Shown here one piece after another: positions 1-8,293 of a stretch of 54,282 nt of DNA (position 1 is the first letter of the stretch; each line of letters begins with the position of its first letter). The notes under the pieces were generated by a model that saw only the letters and a program-made list of their open reading frames with translations, was not told where the DNA came from and ran no database searches. The DNA comes from Microcaldota archaeon (GTDB taxonomy: Archaea; Micrarchaeota; Micrarchaeia; Anstonellales; J096), in the NCBI GenBank assembly GCA_026982895.1, contig JALWQW010000016.1, forward strand, positions 1-54,282, in the 5' to 3' direction. Made by a program: the position numbers and the translations under genes.

Positions 1-207
1 CTAACCAACCTGCCAAAAGGCAAATACACAATAGAGGTCCAATCCACCAATAAAATAAACGGCCTCTCCTTAGAGGTTGCCAGCAAGAACCAATTCCCGC
101 TTCCAATAAACGCTTACACCATAGGCGGCGCATTATTGGCATCGTTAATAATCGTAGGTAGTATTTACATTCTTATAAAGAGGATTAGAAAGCCGAAGGG
201 AGAATAA
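1..207 (+). CDS. C-terminal end of a membrane-anchored protein (5' end outside window)
   Basis: The first 68 codons are open in frame 1 and end at TAA 205-207. The visible piece has a short extracellular-looking stretch with alternating polar and hydrophobic residues (KGKYTIEVQS), then one hydrophobic segment (about residues 40-59, GGALLASLIIVGSIYILI), then a basic tail (KRIRKPKGE). This is a secreted or surface domain held by a single C-terminal membrane helix with a cytoplasmic positive tail. The same architecture recurs in the proteins at 220-1521 and 15492-16838. No family can be named from so little sequence. Confidence 0.7.
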   Translation, partial: LTNLPKGKYTIEVQSTNKINGLSLEVASKNQFPLPINAYTIGGALLASLIIVGSIYILIKRIRKPKGE

Positions 208-219
208 AAAAGAAAAAAA

Positions 220-1521
220 TTATCGCCTCATAAAGACGAAATAGGCAATGGCTCCTAAAACAGCAACCCCTACAATAATAGGTGTGTAAGGTGGATAAAG
301 CTGCTTAGTCGCCTTTATCTCGAGAGGCATATCCATAGCTCCATCTGCGAATAAGCTCTTGATTCCTATTGTTACATCCTGCTTATCTTGTTTATACAAC
401 ACGTTCATCCCACCATAACTTACATCAGCCACTTTATATCCTTCTGGAAGCTTCACAGTGTATCTCATGCTTATATCGCTGCCATATTGTTTTAGATAAG
501 ATGATAATGAGCTTATCTGTTCTACACTCACATCCAAAACTGTTCCATTTTCAAAGTCTATTAATTTATCAATCCTATTTAGCTCGAACCCCTTTTTGTT
601 ATTTCCTAGATAACTACTAAAACTGCTTCCACTAGATGATGTACTTAACTGACCTATAATATCGTCGAGCTTATCGTTTACCTCAAGTTCCTTTATGTAG
701 TATTTATATGTTGAATTTATTTTTGCCTTTCCTATTAGATAAATTGTGTCTTTATCTCTTGGACATGCTATTTCGCCATTCGTTATCGGGATAAGAGATA
801 TTTCAACATCTTCTTCTAGAGCATCTGCTGCTTCGGCACTGCTATTCCACCAGCCCCAACTTTCGCCGTCCTCTTCTTTATAACTAAGTGATTTTTCGTA
901 AGAGTAGAACATATCATTTGTACAACCATAAAGAACATATGTTCTTCCTGATGGCGCTACAGGACTGCATTTAATTTGCCCATCATTTACTTTAATGTTT
1001 GTGCATGGTTTATCCTCGTTAAAATAGCCACTTCTAATTTTGATGAAGTGTTCTTCTCCATACTTCTTTATAGCAAGTTCTCTTTCTTTCTTTAGTAGCT
1101 CTTCATTTGAAATCTTTGGAAGAGGTGATGGCACATATCTAATTTCTATATCCAATGTTTCTTCACCACTTATCCAGTCCGTATTTTTTTCGAATGTGTA
1201 ACCTTTATCCGTATCAAATTCAAGCGTCATATATCCATCTTTTGGTTCGCATTTAACATTTGAAGGTGCATAACCGCACATGGCCTCGTAAGTTATTTTA
1301 TTTATAATATCTGTCACAAGCTTATTTTCCTCATTTTCAGTATCATCTCTAGCACTATAATACGATTGGATAGCTTCGAGATTTATTCCCATACCGACAT
1401 CAGCGCTTACATGGCTCTTTCCATCCTCTGAAAAGCTCTGTTGCACATTATCTTTGAACTGCAGACAGCCACTAACCACTAATACTCCTAAGAGGAGCAA
1501 TACCAAAAATAACCGTTTCAT
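220..1521 (-). CDS. Lipoprotein with an additional C-terminal membrane anchor
   Basis: 433 residues from the ATG at 1521; an in-frame ATG six codons upstream is possible but gives a poorer signal peptide. The N-terminus MKRLFLVLLLLGVLVVSGC is a signal peptide with lipobox VSGC. The C-terminus has a second hydrophobic segment (PIIVGVAVLGAIAYFVFM) followed by RR. Between them is a roughly 390-residue extracellular domain with scattered cysteines and beta-rich sequence. A TATA-like TTATTAAG on the minus strand (plus 1539-1554) lies about 26 nt before this start, favouring a leaderless mRNA. The family is not recognised. Having both a lipobox and a C-terminal helix is unusual, because one anchor would be enough. 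Confidence 0.8.
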   Translation of the reverse strand: MKRLFLVLLLLGVLVVSGCLQFKDNVQQSFSEDGKSHVSADVGMGINLEAIQSYYSARDDTENEENKLVTDIINKITYEAMCGYAPSNVKCEPKDGYMTLEFDTDKGYTFEKNTDWISGEETLDIEIRYVPSPLPKISNEELLKKERELAIKKYGEEHFIKIRSGYFNEDKPCTNIKVNDGQIKCSPVAPSGRTYVLYGCTNDMFYSYEKSLSYKEEDGESWGWWNSSAEAADALEEDVEISLIPITNGEIACPRDKDTIYLIGKAKINSTYKYYIKELEVNDKLDDIIGQLSTSSSGSSFSSYLGNNKKGFELNRIDKLIDFENGTVLDVSVEQISSLSSYLKQYGSDISMRYTVKLPEGYKVADVSYGGMNVLYKQDKQDVTIGIKSLFADGAMDMPLEIKATKQLYPPYTPIIVGVAVLGAIAYFVFMRR

Positions 1522-1562
1522 AGCCTTATAATGCACCAAAAAACTTAATAACCTTCCAAAAT

Positions 1563-1573
1563 CTTATAAAAAT
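1563..1573 (+). promoter_or_regulatory. TATA box of the 1593 gene
   Basis: CTTATAAAAAT is centred about 26 nt before the ATG at 1593, which is the archaeal TATA-to-start distance expected when transcription begins at the start codon. No GGTG ribosome-binding site lies in between. Confidence 0.5.
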
Positions 1574-1592
1574 CTTTCTCTCATAATTATAC

Positions 1593-1973
1593 ATGGCAAC
1601 TTCCATCACTATTGGACAGTCTAAAAAAGGCAGTCGAAAGGCTAAGAAGGGTTTTGTCGCATATTTTTTTACATTTGTCGATATTACGAACCTAGAAAGC
1701 ATCCTCCGTTTTGTTGAAAGGGTGAAGAATGAATTCGCTCTTCACAAAGAATCAAAAGACAGCAAAGCGCTACAAAAGGACATAAAGGACTTTTTAGATA
1801 TCTCTGAGAAGATACTCCTATTATCCGATGAGCCCGTCGTCATATTAAAGACCCTACAACTTTTAGAATTCCTAAGAAAAAACAACATTTCTTCAAACAA
1901 ACTAGCAAAGGATGTAAATATGTTATGTGATAAATTTACAAATAAATTAAACAATCTTCTAATCAAGCAATAG
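1593..1973 (+). CDS. Small basic, helical protein of unknown function
   Basis: 126 residues. The N-terminal 20 residues are rich in Lys, Arg, Ser and Gly (GQSKKGSRKAKKG), like a flexible nucleic-acid-binding tail. The remainder is predicted helical with regular Leu/Ile spacing (FLDISEKILLLSDEP, LKTLQLLEFLRK). There are no membrane segments and no motif I recognise. It ends 8 nt before the GTG start of Trm1, so the two are probably co-transcribed from the TATA box at 1563. Confidence 0.65.
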   Translation: MATSITIGQSKKGSRKAKKGFVAYFFTFVDITNLESILRFVERVKNEFALHKESKDSKALQKDIKDFLDISEKILLLSDEPVVILKTLQLLEFLRKNNISSNKLAKDVNMLCDKFTNKLNNLLIKQ

Positions 1974-1981
1974 GTGTTCAT

Positions 1982-3049
1982 GTGTTTAAACATGTGCTCA
2001 AAGAAGGCAGTGCTTCATTCGAGCCTTGCGAGGGCATATTTTACAACCCCTACATGCGTCTAAGCAGGTCATTGAGTGTATCCATACTCCGAGCTTACAA
2101 ACATCTAGTCAATAAAGATGAGCCTCTAACTCTATTAGATGCCTTTACAGCAACGGGCATAAGAGGCTTGCGTTATGCCGTAGAGGCTGACTACCAAGTC
2201 GATTTTTTGGATTTCAGCGCAAAGGCTGTGGAATGTGCTAGCAAAAATTTGTCCCTAAATTCTATAAAAGGCCAAGTCTTTGATGATGATTTTGTAGCTT
2301 TTTCAACCAATGAGGGTTTCAAGAGCAAATACGATGCTGTTGAATTAGACCCTTTTGGAAGCCCTGTTCCATTCCTTTGGCCAGCTCTATACATGCTCAG
2401 CTCAAAAAAACGAGCCATTCTTTCTTTTACAGCCACGGATGGCCCAGTTCTCTGCGGTGTTCAAGGCGACGCTGCTAAGAAGTATTATCAATCACATATA
2501 CCTCACAACAGCTTTTGCCATGAGACGGGTTTAAGGGTTTTAATGAAAAAAGCCGCGCTGACAGCAGCAGAATTTAACTTCGCCTTTAAACCCCTTGCAT
2601 CCTTTTATTATAGGCATCAGTGGAAGGTCATTGCTGAGCTTGAAAAGAGCCATGAGGGTGTTATGGAAACTCTTACTCACATCTCGACTGCAGAAGACCC
2701 CTTCACAAAAAAGCACTATGGCCCTATATGGACAGGCCCTCTATTCGATGAAGAGATCTTGGCTAAAGCAAGCAGCGACGATAAACAAGCTGAGAAATAC
2801 CTCAATTTGTTCAGGGAAGAATACTCATTAACATCCTCAATTCCTTATCATTACTCGCTTCCTGCAATCATCCATGGTTTCTCAATAAAAGGTAATATGC
2901 CTTCTTTATCATCTATTCTAAAAACAATAAAAGAGAAGGGTTATAGAGGAACTAAGACTCATTTCTCGCCGCAGGCATTAAGAACTAATATGCCTATATC
3001 AGATTTCGTTGAACTTTTAAGAGAACTTAGTATCGATAATGGCAGCTAA
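1982..3049 (+). CDS. trm1: tRNA (guanine(26)-N(2))-dimethyltransferase Trm1
   Basis: 355 residues. The enzyme transfers methyl groups from S-adenosylmethionine to N2 of G26 at the D-arm/anticodon-arm junction of tRNA. Visible family features are the N-terminal EG-SFEPCEGIFYNPYM-RLSR block, the SAM-binding loop LLDAFTATGIRGLR (about residues 50-63) and the catalytic-pocket motif DAVELDPFGSPVPF (about 118-131). The length is typical of archaeal Trm1. The start is a GTG at 1982; the GGTG at 1974-1977 in TAGGTGTTCAT lies the right distance upstream. An out-of-frame ATG at 1980 overlaps it but gives no protein. Confidence 0.95.
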   Translation: MFKHVLKEGSASFEPCEGIFYNPYMRLSRSLSVSILRAYKHLVNKDEPLTLLDAFTATGIRGLRYAVEADYQVDFLDFSAKAVECASKNLSLNSIKGQVFDDDFVAFSTNEGFKSKYDAVELDPFGSPVPFLWPALYMLSSKKRAILSFTATDGPVLCGVQGDAAKKYYQSHIPHNSFCHETGLRVLMKKAALTAAEFNFAFKPLASFYYRHQWKVIAELEKSHEGVMETLTHISTAEDPFTKKHYGPIWTGPLFDEEILAKASSDDKQAEKYLNLFREEYSLTSSIPYHYSLPAIIHGFSIKGNMPSLSSILKTIKEKGYRGTKTHFSPQALRTNMPISDFVELLRELSIDNGS

Positions 3050-3091
3050 TTACATAAAAAACACAATGCTGCCTTTCTTTCAGTGGCCAAA

Positions 3092-3322
3092 TTAGACAAC
3101 AATAGCTGTTGCGAATTTTCTGCCAACGGTTTGAACTTCGATGTTGACTTCCTTGCCAACCTCGAGCCCTTCGCCCTTGACAAAAATGACATAGCCGTCA
3201 ATCTTGGCTACGCCGTCGCCTCTTTGGCCCATGCTCTCAATCTTTACAGAGAGCTTCTGCCCTTTATCTACGGGCTTTTTAAAGAAAGGCCTTCTGCCTT
3301 CATTGTTTACTTCATCTGTCAT
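3092..3322 (-). CDS. TRAM-domain small RNA-binding protein
   Basis: 76 residues, essentially one TRAM domain: KPVDKGQKLSVKIESMGQRGDGVAKIDGYVIFVKG followed by a second strand pair ending in VGRKFATAIV. Free-standing TRAM proteins are common in archaea and bind tRNA, rRNA or structured mRNA, some acting as RNA chaperones. GGTG lies 5 nt before the ATG (GGTGTTGTTATG on the minus strand). A TTTATAAGC box at plus 3369-3379 would give a leader of about 20 nt. The gene is convergent with trm1. The plus-strand reading of the same stretch is its shadow. Confidence 0.9.
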   Translation of the reverse strand: MTDEVNNEGRRPFFKKPVDKGQKLSVKIESMGQRGDGVAKIDGYVIFVKGEGLEVGKEVNIEVQTVGRKFATAIVV

Positions 3323-3390
3323 AACAACACCTTACTAAAACTGTGCTTTTATTGAAGCATAGGAAAGCTTATAAAGCGACCTCTTTACGG

Positions 3391-5151
3391 TTATTTTTTC
3401 GGCTGCTGGACCACTGCTTTTTCTGCGCTTTTCTTTTTCTTCTTCTTTTTGACGCCGCACATTACATCGAATAAAGGCTCCATAATCGGCGTCGGCCAAA
3501 GCATCATAACGACCAAGGCAAAGTATTTTATAACTCCGCTTTGTACCTTATAGAGGAATCCGTTTCTTCTTTTTATCTCCTTAAGCAGCGGCGAAAATTG
3601 CTCTCTTTCCTCTGGCCCTATCTTACTTTCAACATACTTAACATGCTTTTTGCCGTCAATCCATGTTACTTCCTCTTGCTTACCTATCTGCTTGTTTGCC
3701 TGCCCATACCATGGTGGCAATGAACTCTTCTTATGCCATATTGCCTTTATGTAATCGCCTGTGTTTATAGGTCTTTTATGCCCTTTAAGTTGAGCTTCTC
3801 TCCACGGGTATGTCGCAGCATCGTCACATATTGCCTTTAAATCTGCTGCTGAATAGCCTGTTGTAGCCAATGCGAGGCGTGTCCATGCTATGAATCTTGA
3901 TATATACCTCTTTTTTGAGTGAATCTTGAAAATCTCACGACGAGAACAGAAATCCGGCTCAGGTATATAAATGGATTTTGTGAAACGACCACTACGCCTC
4001 AATGCAGGATCGACATCCCACGGCGCGTTTGTAGCAGCCAAAACAAGAACATTTTGGTTGTTGGCTTCAACGCCGTCCATTTCATAGAGAAGCTGGTTGA
4101 CTGCCATGCGCATAGCCTGGCTTTGCTGTCCTTCACCTCTCCTTCCACCTATGGCATCGACTTCGTCGAAGAATATAATCGCCGGCGAATTCTTCCTAGC
4201 TAATTCGAAAACCTTATGTATATTCTTTTCAGTATTACCAACATACATGTCGAGCAAATCACTCAATTTGGCATTTATAAACGCACAGCCGATTTCGCCA
4301 GCAGCGGCTTTAACAATGTAAGTCTTACCACAACCTGGCGGCCCATATAATAAGACGCCACCACCACCGAATTTACCATACTCTCTAGCTAAATCGGGGT
4401 TTTGAAGAGGATAAATAATCGATTCTCTGATAACCTCTTTAACCTTTGTCATTCCCGCCACATCATCGAAGGTCGATGTCGGCCTCTCAACCATTTTAAT
4501 GTCACTCTTTCCTTCCTTGCCATCTCCACCTTCTCCGCCGCTTTGCTCCTTCTTTGCCTTTGCAGCATCTAGGTGGGCTTTCGCTTCAATTAAATCAGGT
4601 TTCAACTCCAGTGCTTTTTGATAATCCTCAATGGCGCCGTCTAAATCATCGTTGTATTCTTTTGCCAAACCTCTTAAATGGTAGGCTTCTGCAAAATCGG
4701 GCTTCAACTCTATGACCTTTGAGAAATCTTCGACAGCTTTGTCGTACTGTTCGAGAGATGCATAACATAAACCCCTATTGTAGTACGCCTTCATGTAATT
4801 GGGATTGAGCATGACAGCCTTATCGTAATCTTTAATGGCCTTTACGAAGTCTCCTTTTCTATAATATACATCCCCTCTGTTATTGTATATTATCGGGTTT
4901 TTAGGGTCTAATTCCAAGGTTTTTGTGTAGTCTGCTATTGCCTTATCGTATTCCTTTAATTTGTAGTATGCGAGGGCTCTTCCAAAATATGCTTCTGAGA
5001 AGAGCGGATTGAGGAGCACAGCCATATTGTAATTCTCTATGCTCTTTTCATAATCTCTGTTATCGAAATATTCTTCTGCCAACTCATAATATCGCTTAGC
5101 ATCGGCGAGATTCCCACCGCCGGTTTTTTTTGGGCCTAAAATGCCGGGCAT
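3391..5151 (-). CDS. TPR-AAA ATPase fusion with a hydrophobic C-terminal segment
   Basis: 586 residues. Residues about 17-200 hold five to six tetratricopeptide repeats (the A-YNRG-Y--L--YDKAI-DY-KA--L-P pattern). A Gly/Lys-rich linker leads to one AAA module: Walker A GPPGCGKT at 270-277, Walker B IIFFDEVDAI (catalytic D329-E330) and arginine-finger region RRSGRF at 385-390, closest in style to Vps4/katanin/Cdc48 AAA domains. Residues about 540-560 are hydrophobic (VIKYFALVVMMLWPTPIM), followed by a run of seven lysines, which suggests membrane association. The TPRs probably select clients for ATP-driven remodelling near the membrane. A TATTAAAAACC box about 28 nt upstream implies a leaderless start. 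The function is inferred from domains only. Confidence 0.9.
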   Translation of the reverse strand: MPGILGPKKTGGGNLADAKRYYELAEEYFDNRDYEKSIENYNMAVLLNPLFSEAYFGRALAYYKLKEYDKAIADYTKTLELDPKNPIIYNNRGDVYYRKGDFVKAIKDYDKAVMLNPNYMKAYYNRGLCYASLEQYDKAVEDFSKVIELKPDFAEAYHLRGLAKEYNDDLDGAIEDYQKALELKPDLIEAKAHLDAAKAKKEQSGGEGGDGKEGKSDIKMVERPTSTFDDVAGMTKVKEVIRESIIYPLQNPDLAREYGKFGGGGVLLYGPPGCGKTYIVKAAAGEIGCAFINAKLSDLLDMYVGNTEKNIHKVFELARKNSPAIIFFDEVDAIGGRRGEGQQSQAMRMAVNQLLYEMDGVEANNQNVLVLAATNAPWDVDPALRRSGRFTKSIYIPEPDFCSRREIFKIHSKKRYISRFIAWTRLALATTGYSAADLKAICDDAATYPWREAQLKGHKRPINTGDYIKAIWHKKSSLPPWYGQANKQIGKQEEVTWIDGKKHVKYVESKIGPEEREQFSPLLKEIKRRNGFLYKVQSGVIKYFALVVMMLWPTPIMEPLFDVMCGVKKKKKKKSAEKAVVQQPKK

Positions 5152-5190
5152 CTCTCTCCCTTATAAAGGAAAGGTTTTTAATACTCCTCT

Positions 5191-6093
5191 CTAACTGTTG
5201 AGGCAGATAGCACCGCATTTGCTCTTTTTGTCAGCCCATAGCTTCCAATCACCATTATCGCCGACTACAGAACAGTTACCAATCACTACATTCAAGCTGC
5301 ACATCGTATGCTTCCCGACATTATTTTCGACTTCATCGCTGCCATTTAAGTTGTCAATACTGTAATTGACCCACTTCCAATCTCGTATGCAGCTGTTATT
5401 TACACATATTTCGTCAGCATCGACTTTGCCTACATTCGTAATATTTTCTCCACCAGCGTCGTTTCCACTGCTAAGCACTCCACCTAGTCCTTCGCCAGTG
5501 GCTCTCCAGCTGCTTATACATCCGTCGTTTAAACAGAGCTCTTTTCCAATCACATGTTCAGCTTCGATGCTATCTCCACTCACATTCTTTGCTCTTATGC
5601 TCTCTGCTTCCAATTTATTTACACCGAGTATGTTTTGTCCACTTGCGTTGTTATTCTCCACAAGGATTTGCCCCAAGCTCGTGCTTTCTGTATTCATCTT
5701 CTCACAGACGACACTGCCATTCCATGTAACGCTTCGTATGGCTTCTCCCTCTTTACACTCTCCTGCAATCCTTAACTGTATCTCGCCGCTCTTCACATCC
5801 GCTCTGCCTATGCTATGATTCTTTATCTCTTCGCTGCCGACACTCTCCTTCTTTATCTTCAAACTGTTAAAATAGCCTTCAACATCGCCGTTAAAGCTTG
5901 TATTCAGTGTTAAGAATCTACTTCTCTTCGCCTTTACAAAATCCGCATAAACTTTTTTGGCATGCACATCGTTGAAGTAAATGCTCCCATTCTTTATCTC
6001 AGCCTGTTTTTTCAATGCGTCTACATACTGGTCTCCAAGACATCCTGCCATCAGTAAAATTCCAACGGCAAGAAAAATAATCGCAACTTTCAT
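5191..6093 (-). CDS. Secreted lipoprotein with an internally duplicated Asn-rich domain
   Basis: 300 residues. The signal peptide MKVAIIFLAVGILLMAGC has lipobox LMAGC. The mature part contains about ten N-X-S/T sequons, so it may be heavily N-glycosylated. An internal duplication is visible: ASGQNILGVNKLEAE with ELCLNDGCISSW matches AGGENITNVGKVDAD with EICVNNSCIRDW. Each unit has a Cys pair spaced by four residues and a final Trp. This alternating G-N-I/G-K-x-x-A pattern resembles the repetitive beta stalks of phage tail fibres and surface spikes. A TTTTTTAACC element about 24 nt upstream lies just past the end of the MEMO gene. The role is unknown; surface display is inferred. Confidence 0.75.
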   Translation of the reverse strand: MKVAIIFLAVGILLMAGCLGDQYVDALKKQAEIKNGSIYFNDVHAKKVYADFVKAKRSRFLTLNTSFNGDVEGYFNSLKIKKESVGSEEIKNHSIGRADVKSGEIQLRIAGECKEGEAIRSVTWNGSVVCEKMNTESTSLGQILVENNNASGQNILGVNKLEAESIRAKNVSGDSIEAEHVIGKELCLNDGCISSWRATGEGLGGVLSSGNDAGGENITNVGKVDADEICVNNSCIRDWKWVNYSIDNLNGSDEVENNVGKHTMCSLNVVIGNCSVVGDNGDWKLWADKKSKCGAICLNS

Positions 6094-6123
6094 AGCCTGC
6101 TTTTGAGCTTAAAGGTTAAAAAA

Positions 6124-6894
6124 TCATAGGTAGAACGCGTACGCTCCATAACCCACAACATTATTCTTGTCGTACCATACATCTCCTGAATTCATGTATT
6201 GCAATAGTTTGGCTTTCCATCTAAGCCTCTTCGCTAAAAGCATGACACTCAATATGCCTATCTTTCCGCACGCCTCAACCCTCTCCCATACACAGCGCAC
6301 ATCCAATTTTGGTATGCATTCATTGGCGTTGCCATCTATTCGCTTTGCTATGTCGTAAGGGTAGTAATGGCTTAAATCAGAGCTCGCTATAATTAATTTG
6401 TTCTCCATCTCTCCCTCAATAACCTCCGCCAGCTCTTCTGGTTCCGCATCGCCGACTACTATAGGGTAAAGGGTCCTTCCCTTTAAGCCGTCTAAAGTGT
6501 GCTGTAAGAAGGGTATCTGCACCTCTATGCTATGCTCTTTGCTATGCGATATTTCGTATTGAAAAATATTATCTAACCTTCCTACCTTTACCTTTCCCAA
6601 CGGCGTTTCCCACTCATCGCTTTCAGGCGCTGCAAAACCGTCCAATGCCACATAATGAGAAGGCCCCAAAATAACAATATCTTTGAAATCCTTGGCGTGC
6701 TTTTTCACCACATTGTAAGCGGTTGCTGCTACTATGCCCGAGAATTGGTAACCTGCATGAGGCGCGACAATGGCCTTCAATTCTCCATCTATATCTTCAT
6801 TCAGGGCTTTGGAAAAAAGCTCTTCCAACATGCCTTCAAGCTGCTCTTTATTCCCTGGATAAAAAGCCCCTGCAACAGCTGGTTTCCTAAGCAT
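6124..6894 (-). CDS. MEMO family protein (AmmeMemoRadiSam system protein B)
   Basis: 256 residues, full length for the family. Conserved features are the start KPAVAGAFYPG, VAPHAGYQFSG (His46), ILGPSH (His80), SSDLSHYYPY (His176) and EACGKIG (Cys209). They match the His/His/His/Cys copper- or iron-binding site known from human MEMO1 and the fold of LigB-type dioxygenases. In prokaryotes MEMO usually occurs with an AMMECR1 protein and a radical SAM enzyme; neither is next to it here. CATTTAAAGG on the minus strand (plus 6914-6923) is about 24 nt before the ATG, consistent with a leaderless transcript. The exact reaction is not established. Confidence 0.92.
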   Translation of the reverse strand: MLRKPAVAGAFYPGNKEQLEGMLEELFSKALNEDIDGELKAIVAPHAGYQFSGIVAATAYNVVKKHAKDFKDIVILGPSHYVALDGFAAPESDEWETPLGKVKVGRLDNIFQYEISHSKEHSIEVQIPFLQHTLDGLKGRTLYPIVVGDAEPEELAEVIEGEMENKLIIASSDLSHYYPYDIAKRIDGNANECIPKLDVRCVWERVEACGKIGILSVMLLAKRLRWKAKLLQYMNSGDVWYDKNNVVGYGAYAFYL

Positions 6895-6991
6895 ATTCTT
6901 AATTGGAATAATGCCTTTAAATGCCTTTTCATTTGGTGACTCTACATTTCGCTCTTTGTGGAATGAGCAGTCCTCTCTGCCACACTATTAA

Positions 6992-6999
6992 CTTTATAA
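6992..6999 (+). promoter_or_regulatory. TATA box of tRNA-Gly
   Basis: TTTATAAA lies 26-33 nt before the first base of the mature tRNA (7025), the expected position for transcription starting a few bases upstream of the tRNA. Confidence 0.6.
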
Positions 7000-7024
7000 A
7001 CCCTTCTCCGCCTTTAAAGGAGCA

Positions 7025-7095
7025 GCGGCAGTAGTCTAGCGGTAGGACATGGGCCTTCCAAGCCTATGACCCGGGTTCGAATCCCGGCTGCCGCA
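7025..7095 (+). tRNA. tRNA-Gly (anticodon TCC)
   Basis: Complete cloverleaf. The acceptor GCGGCAG (7025-7031) pairs with CTGCCGC (7088-7094), with discriminator A at 7095. The D arm contains AGCGGTAGG. The anticodon stem is TGGGC/GCCTA around loop CTTCCAA, giving anticodon TCC. The T arm is CCGGG-TTCGAAT-CCCGG. No CCA is encoded and no intron is present. It decodes GGA. Confidence 0.97.
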
Positions 7096-7107
7096 TATCG
7101 TGATATT

Positions 7108-7533
7108 ATGCTCGACAAAGAATTTTTCGAAGTTATTAAGATGCTCGACTGTGAAAAGGGCTTTGGTCATGCCGTGAAAAAGGGCTGCCTTCGCATCTTC
7201 TCCAAAGGCTTAATGACATACTCTATGATGGCTAAGGGCCTAAAGGATAGACGAGAAGAATCAAGAGGCCTTTGCGTGTATAACGGCAAGTTTACGAGGG
7301 CTTTTACCCATCTAGCCTCGAAGCTCAATTGTAAAAATCTTCCGACACTTGAACTGGATAGAGGGGCTTTGGAGGATTTTTTTGCCAAAGGCTCTATACC
7401 AAAACAAAATATTGGAAATGGCGTAGCCCCTTTAACTTTGGATGGCCGTGCCTATGTTTTTATAACCTTCCATTCTCACATCTACGCTTTGGCAGAGTTG
7501 AGCAATGGTATGATTAAGCTCGTAGAACATTGA
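7108..7533 (+). CDS. Unknown protein downstream of tRNA-Gly
   Basis: 141 residues from ATG 7108. A longer reading would start inside the tRNA and is rejected. The sequence is soluble, with several small motifs but no known family (MLDCEKGFGHAVKKGCLRIF, KNLPTLELDRGALEDFF, DGRAYVFITFHSHIYALAELSNGMIKLVEH). The last 40 residues look like a compact beta-rich unit. Its start is only 12 nt after the tRNA, so it may be transcribed from the tRNA promoter or through it. It is followed after 10 nt by the HEAT-like gene. Confidence 0.6.
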   Translation: MLDKEFFEVIKMLDCEKGFGHAVKKGCLRIFSKGLMTYSMMAKGLKDRREESRGLCVYNGKFTRAFTHLASKLNCKNLPTLELDRGALEDFFAKGSIPKQNIGNGVAPLTLDGRAYVFITFHSHIYALAELSNGMIKLVEH

Positions 7534-7543
7534 GGTAGATAAA

Positions 7544-8284
7544 ATGGACGAGAAAAAGGTGAATGAATGGCACTTCAAAGAGAGTCTTTCTGAAGACAAT
7601 ATCCCCAAACTCTTTTGGAGAGCTATACTTTCATTAAAGGAGAACGGCGAGCTTAATATACCACCTGCTTTGAAGGAACACATATCTTTAACGCCACATA
7701 TTCTCATATCTGCGGTTGAAAAAGGAACCTACCCCTCGCTTTTGGAAGTGTCAAAGACATCAGTAATTTATTATGGCCTATTATTCTATTGGAAAGTTGA
7801 TTGTGTTTCGTGTTTTGCTGAGGTGCTCAAATCCCTCTCATCAGAACCAGGCCTTGTAGCTGCTCTTCGCATGCTTATAAATAAAGAAGGTTCTATACCA
7901 TTTTTAAAATCCGTATTGGCAAAGGCGCCTCTCGAGTTTTTACAGGCGGCTGTGCTTCTGCCTATCGATGATTTGCGTCCATTCATAGATGAAATTTATA
8001 GAATAGCGAAGGAAGAGATAGGTGATAAACAGTATAAGGCGTTAAGCCTATTGGCGGATTTTATAGACGACGAGAAAGTAAAGCAGTTGTTTATGATGTT
8101 CTCAGATGATTGGGACCCGAAGGTTAGGCGCATATCCATTCGTGCTTTGAAGGCAGTCTCTTCTGACCCGCAAGTTGTATCATTGGCTAAGAGGCTTGTA
8201 AGAGATGAAGAGGATGCAATCAACAAGGCAATCCTCAAGCAGATAATCGATAAGGCCGAGAGTGAAGGAAGGAGTGAGTTATAA
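7544..8284 (+). CDS. HEAT-repeat-like helical protein
   Basis: 246 residues, all-helical. The C-terminal half shows HEAT-like pairs: QYKALSLLADFIDDEKVKQLF, then DDWDPKVRRISIRALKAVSSDPQVVSLAKRLVRDEEDAINKAIL, with the usual D-x-x-VR and A-L-A spacing. HEAT proteins are scaffolds for protein-protein contacts; no catalytic motif is visible. GGTAGATAAA precedes the ATG. The gene sits 9 nt before the KH-domain gene in the same orientation, so the two are probably co-translated. No specific partner can be named. Confidence 0.7.
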   Translation: MDEKKVNEWHFKESLSEDNIPKLFWRAILSLKENGELNIPPALKEHISLTPHILISAVEKGTYPSLLEVSKTSVIYYGLLFYWKVDCVSCFAEVLKSLSSEPGLVAALRMLINKEGSIPFLKSVLAKAPLEFLQAAVLLPIDDLRPFIDEIYRIAKEEIGDKQYKALSLLADFIDDEKVKQLFMMFSDDWDPKVRRISIRALKAVSSDPQVVSLAKRLVRDEEDAINKAILKQIIDKAESEGRSEL

Positions 8285-8293
8285 GGTGAGGCT

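Noticed and set aside
3083-3355. 90-codon plus-strand frame opposite the TRAM gene
   Set aside because: The minus strand encodes a complete TRAM domain with a GGTG site; the plus-strand translation has no family features.
7066-7107. Extension of the 7108 gene into tRNA-Gly
   Set aside because: The extra codons lie in the T arm and acceptor stem of a complete tRNA.
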